Of a stretch of 45,560 nucleotides of DNA, positions 35,489 to 43,905 are shown piece by piece. Source of the DNA: Comamonas sp. lk (GTDB lineage: Bacteria > Pseudomonadota > Gammaproteobacteria > Burkholderiales > Burkholderiaceae_C). Both the position numbers and the translations under genes were made by a program. Location: positions 1 to 45,560 of the forward strand of contig CAMBFO010000008.1 in NCBI GenBank assembly GCA_945865675.1, read 5' to 3'. The stretch's first letter is position 1. Each line of letters starts with the position of its first letter. Below the pieces are notes generated by a model that worked only from the letters and a program-made list of their open reading frames with translations, was not told where the DNA came from and searched no databases.

Positions 35489-36046
35489 TTGAAAGTACTG
35501 AAGCTGTCGGCCCAAGGGCTTCCCCAGTCCTGGATTTCTCTCGAGCAAGCGGTCATCAATTACGCATCCGGCGAGGTGCGTTGGGAGTCCGGCGGCGAGA
35601 TCGCCGTCTTTCGCGGCGGCCACAATGCCGTCACCGGTCTGCAGTCGGTGATTCGCGTCAACAGCATCATCGGCACCCGTGGGGTACCCAACATCAACCC
35701 TTTCAATCTGCGTCCAGGCCTGACCAACAGCAAACTGTTCGTGCGCGACCGCAACGTATGCGCCTATTGCGGCGGCCATTTTCACGAGTCGGACTTAACG
35801 CGCGAACACATCATCCCCTTTGCCCAAAACGGCGTGGACAACTGGATGAATGTGGTTACCGCCTGCCGCCCCTGCAACCACCGCAAAAGCCACCGCACCC
35901 CCGAGCAAGCCCACATGCCTTTGCTCTACGCGCCCTATGTGCCCAGCCTGTGGGAAGACTTCATCCTGCGCAACCGGCGCATCCTGGCCGACCAGATGGA
36001 GTTTTTGAAGTCCCATGTGCCGCGCTCCTCGCGGCTGTTGATTTAG
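35489..36046 (+). CDS. HNH endonuclease
   Basis: A 185-residue protein with a C-terminal HNH nuclease domain. The zinc-binding pairs are CAYC (Cys91, Cys94) and CRPC (Cys126, Cys129). The motif residues are in LTREHIIPFAQNG (His107) and NWMNVVTACRPCNHRKS (Asn and His). The N-terminal 85 residues form a beta-rich domain of unknown role. Translation probably starts at TTG 35489, set by GGAGGAA at 35478. The length and type match the stand-alone HNH proteins common in bacteria, which may act in DNA repair or degradation. It is divergent from ribF and 78 bases upstream of the DNA ligase gene. Confidence 0.88.
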   Translation: MKVLKLSAQGLPQSWISLEQAVINYASGEVRWESGGEIAVFRGGHNAVTGLQSVIRVNSIIGTRGVPNINPFNLRPGLTNSKLFVRDRNVCAYCGGHFHESDLTREHIIPFAQNGVDNWMNVVTACRPCNHRKSHRTPEQAHMPLLYAPYVPSLWEDFILRNRRILADQMEFLKSHVPRSSRLLI

Positions 36047-36124
36047 CACCACGGCAGTATTACTTACGAAATTGGGTACAGTTAGCCCCAGGCCACCCTA
36101 CAGGTGGCACAGCAGGGGGGAAAC

Positions 36125-37108
36125 ATGAATAACCACTACCGGACAGATGTCCAAGTGCGCACTGCTGCGCATAGCTTTCGAATCAATGCGATAGCTCTGG
36201 CGCTCGCTGGCACCCTGGCGTTCTGGCCGGGGCCTGGGCGGGCTGCAAAGCGAAGCGAGTCCGAGCCAGCGCCCCCATCCAGCGAGACCGCGCCGCAAAA
36301 TACGCCAAGCAGTCCGGAAATGGCGTCCGCCCAAGGCGCGCACCTGGCCCAATGGGCTACGCCCTGGGATAAGCGACTGGATGCACGCGCTTATGCGCTC
36401 AGTGAAAAGCTGGACGGCGTGCGCGCCCTGTGGGACGGCAAAAGCCTGCGTTTTCGCAGCGGGCGCACGATTGCCGCACCCGCATGGTTTTTGGCTGCTT
36501 TGCCCGCGCAAGCGCTGGACGGTGAGCTCTGGATGGGCCGGGGCAGTTTTGACCGCCTGTCGGCCATAGTGCGCAAGGCCCAGCCAATGGACGAGGAGTG
36601 GCGTGCAGTGCGCTATATGGTGTTTGACGCGCCGGCCACCGGTAAGACTTTCCGCCAGCGTTACCAAAGTGCGCAGGAATTGGTCGCCGCCGCGCATACG
36701 CCTTGGCTTGTGCTGGTGGCCCAGGACAGCGTGGGCGCAGCGCAGGAGTTGCCCGAGCGCCTGCAAAGTGTGGTCGATCAAGGTGGCGAAGGCATAGTCT
36801 TGCACCACTGGGATGCCCTGTGGCAGCCGGGCCGCAGCAACGCGGTGCGTAAGCTCAAACCGCATGCAGATGAAGAGGGGCGGGTGCTGGCGCTGATTGC
36901 CGGTAAAGGCCAGTTCGAGGGACAGATGGGCGCACTCTTGCTGGAGACGCCCGACAAAAAGCGATTTGTTCTGGGTAGCGGCTTTAGCCAGGCCGAGCGG
37001 CGGGCGCCCCCGCCGGTGGGTAGCTGGGTAACCTACCGCTACCGCGACCGCACGCCCCAAGGCATTCCGCGCTTTGCCAGCTTTTTGCGGGTGCGGGGGG
37101 AGGAGTAG
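36125..37108 (+). CDS. ATP-dependent DNA ligase with export signal (Lig E-like)
   Basis: A 327-residue minimal ATP-dependent ligase with a nucleotidyltransferase domain and an OB domain. Motif I is SEKLDGVR (Lys95 takes the AMP); motif III is YMVFDAP; motif IV is GEGIVLH (Glu222); motif V is VRKLKPH. Residues 20-40 form a hydrophobic stretch ending in GRAA, a probable signal peptide, followed by a Ser/Pro-rich linker. This fits the Lig E group, thought to act in the periplasm or outside the cell on imported or extracellular DNA. GGGGGG lies five bases before the ATG. A short hairpin (36092-36108) precedes the site. The HNH nuclease gene just upstream may be related. Confidence 0.9.
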   Translation: MNNHYRTDVQVRTAAHSFRINAIALALAGTLAFWPGPGRAAKRSESEPAPPSSETAPQNTPSSPEMASAQGAHLAQWATPWDKRLDARAYALSEKLDGVRALWDGKSLRFRSGRTIAAPAWFLAALPAQALDGELWMGRGSFDRLSAIVRKAQPMDEEWRAVRYMVFDAPATGKTFRQRYQSAQELVAAAHTPWLVLVAQDSVGAAQELPERLQSVVDQGGEGIVLHHWDALWQPGRSNAVRKLKPHADEEGRVLALIAGKGQFEGQMGALLLETPDKKRFVLGSGFSQAERRAPPPVGSWVTYRYRDRTPQGIPRFASFLRVRGEE

Positions 37109-37142
37109 GAACGGGGGCGACAGGTGCATCACGGGATACCGC

Positions 37143-37172
37143 TTGCCACCCACTTTTTACTGTTAGCATAAA
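37143..37172 (+). promoter_or_regulatory. Candidate promoter of the peptide ABC transporter operon
   Basis: TTGCCA (37143-37148) and CATAAA (37167-37172) are separated by 18 bases, in the 116-base gap before the substrate-binding lipoprotein. Five of six and four of six positions match the consensus. No Fur box or other operator was recognised here. Confidence 0.35.
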
Positions 37173-37224
37173 TACAAGGGGAGCTGTAGATTTCCATTCA
37201 GCGATAAGGCACAAAGACCACGGT

Positions 37225-39480
37225 ATGCCAGTCCAGCAGTTCGCGTCCAGTGCGCCGCGCATAGCCACCGCCGTTTTGTCCATTGCCGCTACTTTGTTGC
37301 TTGGCGCTTGCGACAGCGTGCAAAACAACCCCCACCCTGCGGGTTCAGAAGCAAGTAATACCTTGTTTTTGCCCTTTACCGGCCGCTCGCCCAAGTACCT
37401 GGACCCGGCCAGCTCGTACTCCAATGACGAGACGCCTTATACCTACCAGGTCTATGAGCCGCCGTATGGCTACCACTACCTCAAGCGTCCTTATGAGTTG
37501 ACCGGGCGTGCGGCCAGCGAAGTGGCGCCGCCGCAATACCTGGACAAAGCCGGTAAACCGCTGCCTCAGACTGCTCCGGGCGAGTTGGTGGCGCAAACGG
37601 TGTACGAGATCCGAATCCGCCCCGGCATCCGATTTGCTCCGCATCCGGCCTTTGCCAAAGATGCAGAGGGGCGCTTTGTGTACCACGATCTCAAGGCTTC
37701 GGATGTGGCAGACAAGCACCAAATTACCGATTTCGCGCATACCGGCACGCGTGAGTTAACGGCCGACGATTATGTGTATGCCATCCGCCGCCTGGCCACG
37801 CCGCGGGTGGTCTCACCCTCGTTTTCTACCATGGCCGATTACATTGTCGGCCTCAAGGAATACGGCGCGGCCGTGGCTGCCAAAGACAAAGCCTTGCGCA
37901 AGGGCATGGCGCCTACGGACCGGAATCTGCCTTTTTTGGATTTCCGCGAGCTCGGCTTTGAAGGCGTGAGCGCTCCAGACAAATACACCTTGCGCATTCG
38001 CCTGATGGGCAAGTACCCGCAGTTCAAATACTGGCTGGCCATGGTGTTCTTTGCACCCGTGCCTTGGGAGGCGGAAAAGTTTTACGCCCAGCCCGGCATG
38101 AAGGCCAATAACCTTTCGCTCAACTATTGGCCCGTAGGCACCGGGCCGTATATGCTGACCGAGTTTCGGGAAAACCGGCGCCATGTGCTGCAACGCAACC
38201 CCAATTTCCACGGCGAAGCCTATCCCTGCGAAGGCGCTGCGGGCGATAAAGAAAAAGGCTTGCTGCAGGATTGCGGCAAGCCCATTCCCTTCGTGGACAA
38301 GGTGGTTTTTGATATCGAAAAAGAAGCCGTTCCCCTGCAGTCCAAATTTATCCAAGGCTTTTATGACTCGCCGGCGATTGAGCGCCTGGACATAGGCACT
38401 GGATTTATTGTGGCCATGGGGGACGATAAGAAAAAAGAAGCCCTGTACAAAGAAAAAGGCATTCGCCTGCCCACCACGGTGGAAGCCAATACCTGGTACT
38501 TTGCTTTTAACTGGCTGGACCCGGTAGTGGGTAAGGGGGCGACGCCAGCCCAGGAGGAGCGCAACCGCAAGCTACGCCAGGCTTTATCTATCGCGATTGA
38601 ATGGGAAGAGCATATTGCGATTTTTGAAAGAGGCCAAGGCCTTGCCGGACAAGGGCCTGTACCGCCATCGCTCTTCGGTTACCGCGAGGACGGGCCTGCA
38701 GGCTTCAACCCCGTGGTCTATCGCAAGGGACCGGATGGAAAACCAGTAAGACGCAGCTTAGACGAGGCCAAGCAACTTCTGGCCGAGGCCGGCTACCCAG
38801 AGGGGCGCGATGCCAAGACGGGAAAGCCTTTGGTGCTCAGTTTTGACTATATGAATACCAGCAGTGGCTCTAAACCTTTGCTCGATTGGTATGCCCGGCA
38901 ATTTAGCAAGCTAGGCGTGCAAATGGAGGTGCGGGCCACGGACTTCAATCGCTTTCAGGACAAGCTAAAAAATGGCTCGGTGCAAATGTTTCTTGGCGGT
39001 TGGCTGGCCGATTACCCGGATGCAGAAAACTTTTTGTTTATGCTCTATGGACCCAATTCCAAAGCTAAAACCGATGGCAATGGCGAAAACAATGCCAACT
39101 ACCAAAGCCCACAGTTCGACCAACTTTTTGACCGCATGAAAGTGCTGGACGACGGACCGCAAAAACAGCAGCTGATTGATGAGATGGTGCAGATCGTGCA
39201 AAAAGACGCGGTCTGGAGTTTCGGCTATTGGCCCACCTCGGCAGCGGCCTACCACCAGTGGATTTATAACGGTAAGCCAACGCAAATTGTGCGCAACCAT
39301 ATTTCTTATTTGCGCTTGGATGCCGATTTGCGCGCCACCAAAATTAGGGAGTGGAACCATCCTGTTTGGTGGCCCTTGCCGCTATTGGGCGCAGCGCTCC
39401 TTTTGGCGCTTTGGCCAGCCTGGCGTATTTGGCGCCGGCGCGAGCGCGAAACCGCCGCCCGTACTTGGGCAGTGGAGTAA
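37225..39480 (+). CDS. Substrate-binding lipoprotein of a peptide-type ABC transporter, with C-terminal membrane anchor
   Basis: A 751-residue family 5 solute-binding protein (peptide/nickel type), longer than the usual 520-600. The N-terminal signal ends in a lipobox, LLGAC, with Cys29 as the lipidation site and Asp30 at +2, a known signal in enterobacteria for staying in the inner membrane. The binding domain includes YWPVGTGPYMLTEF and RQALSIAIEWEEHI. Residues 714-733 form a hydrophobic helix followed by RRRERE, predicting a second anchor. The protein would thus be held to the inner membrane at both ends, which is unusual in Gram-negatives. It is the first gene of the operon, six bases before the first permease. 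Confidence 0.9.
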   Translation: MPVQQFASSAPRIATAVLSIAATLLLGACDSVQNNPHPAGSEASNTLFLPFTGRSPKYLDPASSYSNDETPYTYQVYEPPYGYHYLKRPYELTGRAASEVAPPQYLDKAGKPLPQTAPGELVAQTVYEIRIRPGIRFAPHPAFAKDAEGRFVYHDLKASDVADKHQITDFAHTGTRELTADDYVYAIRRLATPRVVSPSFSTMADYIVGLKEYGAAVAAKDKALRKGMAPTDRNLPFLDFRELGFEGVSAPDKYTLRIRLMGKYPQFKYWLAMVFFAPVPWEAEKFYAQPGMKANNLSLNYWPVGTGPYMLTEFRENRRHVLQRNPNFHGEAYPCEGAAGDKEKGLLQDCGKPIPFVDKVVFDIEKEAVPLQSKFIQGFYDSPAIERLDIGTGFIVAMGDDKKKEALYKEKGIRLPTTVEANTWYFAFNWLDPVVGKGATPAQEERNRKLRQALSIAIEWEEHIAIFERGQGLAGQGPVPPSLFGYREDGPAGFNPVVYRKGPDGKPVRRSLDEAKQLLAEAGYPEGRDAKTGKPLVLSFDYMNTSSGSKPLLDWYARQFSKLGVQMEVRATDFNRFQDKLKNGSVQMFLGGWLADYPDAENFLFMLYGPNSKAKTDGNGENNANYQSPQFDQLFDRMKVLDDGPQKQQLIDEMVQIVQKDAVWSFGYWPTSAAAYHQWIYNGKPTQIVRNHISYLRLDADLRATKIREWNHPVWWPLPLLGAALLLALWPAWRIWRRRERETAARTWAVE

Positions 39481-39486
39481 GCACAC

Positions 39487-40464
39487 ATGGTCAATTACAT
39501 CATCCGCCGCGTCTTGTACGGACTGCTGATCCTTATTGGCGTCAATCTACTAACTTTCATTCTTTTTTTCGCCATCAACACACCGGACGATATGGCACGG
39601 ATCAACATCGGCGGCAAGCGGGTGAGCGCCGATGCCATTGCCAAATGGAAGACCCAGCGCGGCTACGATAAGCCTTTGCTCTTCAATGACCAAGCCCAAG
39701 GCGTGGAGAAGCTGAGCAAGACACTCTTTGTGGAGCGATCGCTGCCTTTGTTTGCATTGCAATTTGGCGCCTCGGACACGGGTCGGGACATTGGCTATGA
39801 ATTGCGCCAGCGCGCGCTACCTTCGCTGGCGCTGGCGCTACCCACATTTTTGCTGGGTGTTTTTGTCGTCGTAGTGGTCTCGCTCATCATGGTGTTTTTC
39901 CGCAATACCTACGTCGAATTTTGGAGCGTGGCCTTTGCAGTGTTTCTGCTCTCGGTTTCCGGTTTGTTTTATATCATTGCGGGGCAGTTTTTGTTCAGCA
40001 CGGTACTCAAGCTGGTGCCCGCCTCCGGCTTTGCGGGGGGTATGGACATGGTGGCGTTTTTGCTGCTTCCCGTAGTCATCGGCATTGTCTCGCGCATGGG
40101 GGGCGAAGCTTTGTTTTACCGGACCATGTTTTTAGAAGAAATCGGCAAAGACTATGTCCGTACTGCGCGTTCCAAAGGCTTGTCCGAAAGCGTTGTTTTG
40201 TTTCGCCATGTACTGGGCAATGCCTTGCTGCCCATTCTGACCAGCACCGTCGCCGTGCTGCCGCTGTTGTTTATGGGCGCCCTGATCATGGAGTCTTTTT
40301 TCGGTATCCCTGGCCTTGGCAGTTTCACCATCGACGCAATCAACGGGCAGGATTTCGCCGTAGTGCGCGCCATGGTGTTTTTGGGCTCGGCCTTGTATAT
40401 CTTGGGCCTGGTGTTGACCGATATTTCCTACACGCTGGCCGATCCGCGTGTACGCCTGGCTTAA
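39487..40464 (+). CDS. ABC transporter permease, DppB-like
   Basis: A 325-residue inner-membrane permease of the dipeptide/oligopeptide type. It begins with the typical IIRRVLYGLLILIGVNLLTFIL helix, has a long periplasmic loop (about residues 35-110) and six helices in total. The EAA loop that contacts the ATPase is RTARSKGLSESVVLFRHVLGNALLPI. It would pair with the next permease. The start follows the lipoprotein stop by six bases, and translation is probably coupled. Confidence 0.92.
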   Translation: MVNYIIRRVLYGLLILIGVNLLTFILFFAINTPDDMARINIGGKRVSADAIAKWKTQRGYDKPLLFNDQAQGVEKLSKTLFVERSLPLFALQFGASDTGRDIGYELRQRALPSLALALPTFLLGVFVVVVVSLIMVFFRNTYVEFWSVAFAVFLLSVSGLFYIIAGQFLFSTVLKLVPASGFAGGMDMVAFLLLPVVIGIVSRMGGEALFYRTMFLEEIGKDYVRTARSKGLSESVVLFRHVLGNALLPILTSTVAVLPLLFMGALIMESFFGIPGLGSFTIDAINGQDFAVVRAMVFLGSALYILGLVLTDISYTLADPRVRLA

Positions 40465-40477
40465 GGACGTCTGCGCT

Positions 40478-41941
40478 ATGCCCAAATTCGTCCTGCTAGC
40501 TACTGATGTGGCCTTGTACTTTCAGTTGCTGGTGCTGCTGTTCTATGCGCGCCATGCGCTGCGCTCGCCGCTGCTGCGCCAGTCCTGGCGTTATGTGCAG
40601 CGCGATGGTGCTGCCATGTCCTCAGCGGTGGTGCTGTCAGTGTTTTTGCTTGTTGCTTTGCTCGATTCGGTGCATTTCCGTCCCCGTCTGCCGACGTCCC
40701 CGGATGCGGCACCCGGCGCCGAAATCGCCTATTCCACGCGCACCTTGTCGGTGCTGGATGTGTTGCTCAGCGGCCCGCGTGAATCGCGTGAAAAAACCTA
40801 TTCGGTACCCCTGGCAACCCACCAGTTTTCCAAAGAATCTATGCAGCGCGATGGCGCCACGGTGCGCGACTTCCCGCGCCTGCAGTACGGCGGGCGGCAC
40901 CTCGACCAGCCGCAGGACCAATGGGGCGGCGATGTCATGCGTCGCTCGGTCAATGGCCTGGGCAGTGGCCTGCTGGTCGCCGTGCTGTGTGCCGGCTTGC
41001 TGGTACGCAGGCAGTCGCGGCGTACTGCCCAGAGTTTTATGGCATCGGCCTGCGACCTTTGGCAGGGCCGCTCCGTGCTGCCTTGGCGTGCCATGGGCGG
41101 CACCTTGACTTTGCTGCTACTACTTGGTGCTTGGGTGGCCGCATTGTGGCCCTACTACCATGTCATGGGTACGGACCAGACTGGCAATGACGTGTTGTTT
41201 GTGTGCTTGAAGTCGGTGCGCACGGCAGTGGTTATCGGCTCGCTCGCCACCATTGCCACCATTCCGCTGGCTTTGTTGTTCGGCATATTGGCCGGCTACT
41301 TCAAGGGCTGGGTGGATGATGGTATTCAGTACTCCTACACCGTGCTCTCGTCGATCCCCTCCGTGCTCCTCATCTCAGCCTTTGTGCTGATGATTCAGGT
41401 GTTTATCGACAAACACCCGCAGTGGTTTGAAACCGGCCTGGAGCGTGCGGACATCCGTTTGTTTTTGCTCTCCGCCATTTTGGGGCTGACTGGCTGGGCG
41501 CAGCTCGCTAGGCTCTTGCGCGCCGAAACACTCAAGCTCGGCGAGTTGGACTATGTGCAAGCTGCGCGTGCCTTTGGCGTGTCACACGCGGGCATCATGC
41601 GCCGCCACCTATTGCCCAATGTGACGCACATCATTGTGATCGTGGCGGTGCTTGATTTTTCGGGGCTGGTCTTGTACGAAGCGGTCTTGTCCTACGTGGG
41701 TGTGGGTGTGGACCCCAATACCCAAAGCTTTGGCACCATGATCAATAGCGCGCGCAATGAGATGTCGCGCGATCCGGTTATCTGGTGGACCCTGAGCACC
41801 GCATTTGCATTTATGGTGTCACTGGTCTTGTCGATGACCTTGTTCGCCAGCGCGGTGCGCGAAGCCTTCGATCCGCGCGCACGGGCTTACCGGGTACGTC
41901 CCGCAGCTGCTTCACCACTGCCAGCCCGGGAGGCCGCATGA
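40478..41941 (+). CDS. ABC transporter permease, DppC-like, with N-terminal extension
   Basis: A 487-residue permease, about 180 residues longer than DppC. The core permease domain is at the C-terminus (from about residue 240), with the EAA loop YVQAARAFGVSHAGIMRRHLLPNV. Ahead of it are an extra N-terminal helix pair and a periplasmic region (about residues 65-165) containing SREKTYSVPLATHQFSKESM, which does not resemble DppC. It may contact the oversized binding protein. The ATG at 40478 follows AAGGA and lies 13 bases after the first permease; its stop overlaps the ATPase start (ATGA). Confidence 0.9.
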   Translation: MPKFVLLATDVALYFQLLVLLFYARHALRSPLLRQSWRYVQRDGAAMSSAVVLSVFLLVALLDSVHFRPRLPTSPDAAPGAEIAYSTRTLSVLDVLLSGPRESREKTYSVPLATHQFSKESMQRDGATVRDFPRLQYGGRHLDQPQDQWGGDVMRRSVNGLGSGLLVAVLCAGLLVRRQSRRTAQSFMASACDLWQGRSVLPWRAMGGTLTLLLLLGAWVAALWPYYHVMGTDQTGNDVLFVCLKSVRTAVVIGSLATIATIPLALLFGILAGYFKGWVDDGIQYSYTVLSSIPSVLLISAFVLMIQVFIDKHPQWFETGLERADIRLFLLSAILGLTGWAQLARLLRAETLKLGELDYVQAARAFGVSHAGIMRRHLLPNVTHIIVIVAVLDFSGLVLYEAVLSYVGVGVDPNTQSFGTMINSARNEMSRDPVIWWTLSTAFAFMVSLVLSMTLFASAVREAFDPRARAYRVRPAAASPLPAREAA

Positions 41942-43785
41942 TCACCATTAGCCAACTCAGCACCGAGTTGCAATCGGAGGCCGGCTTGGTGCGCGCCGTC
42001 GATACCTTATCGCTCACCATTGCGCGCGGTGAAACTTTTGCTTTAGTGGGTGAGTCAGGCTGTGGCAAGTCCATGACCGCCCTGTCCATTTTGCGCCTGC
42101 TGCCCGACAGCGGGCGCGTGGTGTCGGGCCGAGTCACTATGGGGGGTGTGGACCTCATGGCTCTGCCCGAGCAACAAATGCGCGATGTGCGCGGTAGCAA
42201 GATCAGCATTATTTTTCAAGAACCCTCTACCAGCCTGAACCCGGTGATGACGGTAGGGCAGCAAATTGTGGAAGTCATAGAGCGGCACACCGCGCTGCGC
42301 GGTGATGCGGCGCGCAGCAAAGCGCTGCAGTGGCTGGAGCGCGTCGGAATACCCGAAGCCGCACGCCGCGTGGATAGCTACCCCTTTCAAATGTCAGGCG
42401 GACAAAAGCAGCGCGTCATGATTGCCATTGCGCTGGCAGCCGAGCCCGATCTGGTGATTGCCGACGAACCCACCACCGCCCTGGACGTGACCATCCAGGC
42501 GCAGATTTTGGACTTACTCAAGGAACTGCAACAAAGCCAAAAAATGGCCATGCTGCTCATTACCCATGATCTGGCTGTCGTGTCCCAAATGGCGCACCAG
42601 GTCGCTTTGATGTATGCCGGGCAGATTGTGGAAGTAGCCAGCGCGGCCGCGTTTTTTGCCACGCCACGGCATCCCTATGCGGTCAACCTGTTGGACGCGT
42701 TACCGGACGCGCAGCAACGCGGCCGGCGCCTGGCCGCCATTGCTGGCAGCGTGCCGGCGCTGAACCAGCGCTTTAGCGCCTGCCGCTTCGCCGACCGGTG
42801 TTCCGATGTCAGCGCGCTATGCCTTAGCGCTGAACCGGCTTTGCACACCCTGCCCGGTGGCCATGCGGTACGCTGCGTGTTGTACCGCGACCCCGACGCA
42901 CCGGGCGTCGCTACCAGGCATAGTGACTTGGCGCATGAGCCCCAACACGTTGCGCAGGCGAAGGATGCACAGCCAGCGCGTGCGCTGCTGCAGGTGCAGG
43001 ATTACCGCGTTTGGTTTCCGATTCGCAAAGGCTTGTTGCAGCGTACCGTCGGCTATGTCAAAGCCGTCGATGGCGTCAGCTTCCGACTCCATAGCGGGCG
43101 CACCCTGGCGCTGGTGGGTGAATCGGGCAGTGGCAAAACCACGGTGGGCAAAGCCTTATTGCAGCTACTGCGTGGCACGGCCAGCATCACCGGCCAAGCG
43201 CATTTGGACGGCATGGCCTTGGACAGCTTGCAAGGCCCGCGCTTGATGGAGGCCCGCCGCGCCATACAAATCATTTTTCAAGACCCGTTTGCCTCGCTCA
43301 ACCCGCGCATGCGCGTGAGCGAACTTTTGCAAGAAGGCGTAGCCGCTTTGCAGCCGCACATAAGCGCAGCAGACCGCTTGGCGCGTGTCGAAGGCCTGCT
43401 GGACAAGGTGGGCTTGCCGCGCAGCAGCCTGACGCGCTACCCGCATGAATTTTCAGGTGGCCAGCGCCAGCGCCTGGCCATCGCCCGAGCCTTGGCGGTG
43501 GAGCCGCGCCTGATCGTGGCCGATGAACCGACCTCGGCCCTGGACGTGTCGGTGCAGGCACAGATACTTAATTTGCTCAGTGATTTGCAAAGAGAACTGG
43601 GTGTGGCCTATTTGTTCATCACCCATAACTTTGGCGTGGTGGAGTATTTGGCGCACGACATTGCTGTTATGAAAGACGGCAAGCTGGTCGAGTATGGCGC
43701 TGCCGAACAGGTGCTGACCCATCCGCAGCACAGCTACACCCAGGCGCTGCTTCGGGCCGTGCCCCGCTTAGCCCGGCGGGCCTGA
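41938..43785 (+). CDS. ABC transporter ATP-binding protein, fused DppD-DppF type
   Basis: A 615-residue protein with two complete ABC domains. The first has Walker A GESGCGKS (38-45), signature [11 protein letters not shown] and Walker [13 protein letters not shown]. The second has [20 protein letters not shown] and [12 protein letters not shown]. Between them is the OppD-type tail with four cysteines ([16 protein letters not shown]), which in a mycobacterial OppD binds a [4Fe-4S] cluster. The layout resembles YejF. The start is fixed by the ATGA overlap with the permease. It energises uptake by the operon's permeases; the substrate class is peptide-like by family. Confidence 0.94.
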   Translation: MITISQLSTELQSEAGLVRAVDTLSLTIARGETFALVGESGCGKSMTALSILRLLPDSGRVVSGRVTMGGVDLMALPEQQMRDVRGSKISIIFQEPSTSLNPVMTVGQQIVEVIERHTALRGDAARSKALQWLERVGIPEAARRVDSYPFQMSGGQKQRVMIAIALAAEPDLVIADEPTTALDVTIQAQILDLLKELQQSQKMAMLLITHDLAVVSQMAHQVALMYAGQIVEVASAAAFFATPRHPYAVNLLDALPDAQQRGRRLAAIAGSVPALNQRFSACRFADRCSDVSALCLSAEPALHTLPGGHAVRCVLYRDPDAPGVATRHSDLAHEPQHVAQAKDAQPARALLQVQDYRVWFPIRKGLLQRTVGYVKAVDGVSFRLHSGRTLALVGESGSGKTTVGKALLQLLRGTASITGQAHLDGMALDSLQGPRLMEARRAIQIIFQDPFASLNPRMRVSELLQEGVAALQPHISAADRLARVEGLLDKVGLPRSSLTRYPHEFSGGQRQRLAIARALAVEPRLIVADEPTSALDVSVQAQILNLLSDLQRELGVAYLFITHNFGVVEYLAHDIAVMKDGKLVEYGAAEQVLTHPQHSYTQALLRAVPRLARRA

Positions 43786-43816
43786 GCCTATCGGTCAGCG
43801 AAAAATGCCGCTGCCC

Positions 43817-43842
43817 TGAGGCCAGCGTACCGATGGGCCTCA
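43817..43842 (+). other. Hairpin after the ABC transporter operon
   Basis: TGAGGCC (43817-43823) pairs with GGCCTCA (43836-43842) across a 12-base loop. No T run follows, so it is not a classical terminator; it may still mark the operon end or lie in the leader of the receptor gene. The rest of the 120-base gap shows no convincing promoter or Fur box. Confidence 0.35.
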
Positions 43843-43905
43843 AACGCCTGCGTGTATGTTCAGCGTCTTCCTGCGGCATTCATATCTTGGCGCTACAGTG
43901 CGCCC

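Noticed and set aside
35485-36132. 215-codon frame overlapping the HNH gene in another phase
   Set aside because: The HNH frame has the zinc and catalytic motifs and a strong ribosome binding site; the other frame is Arg/Pro-rich noise.
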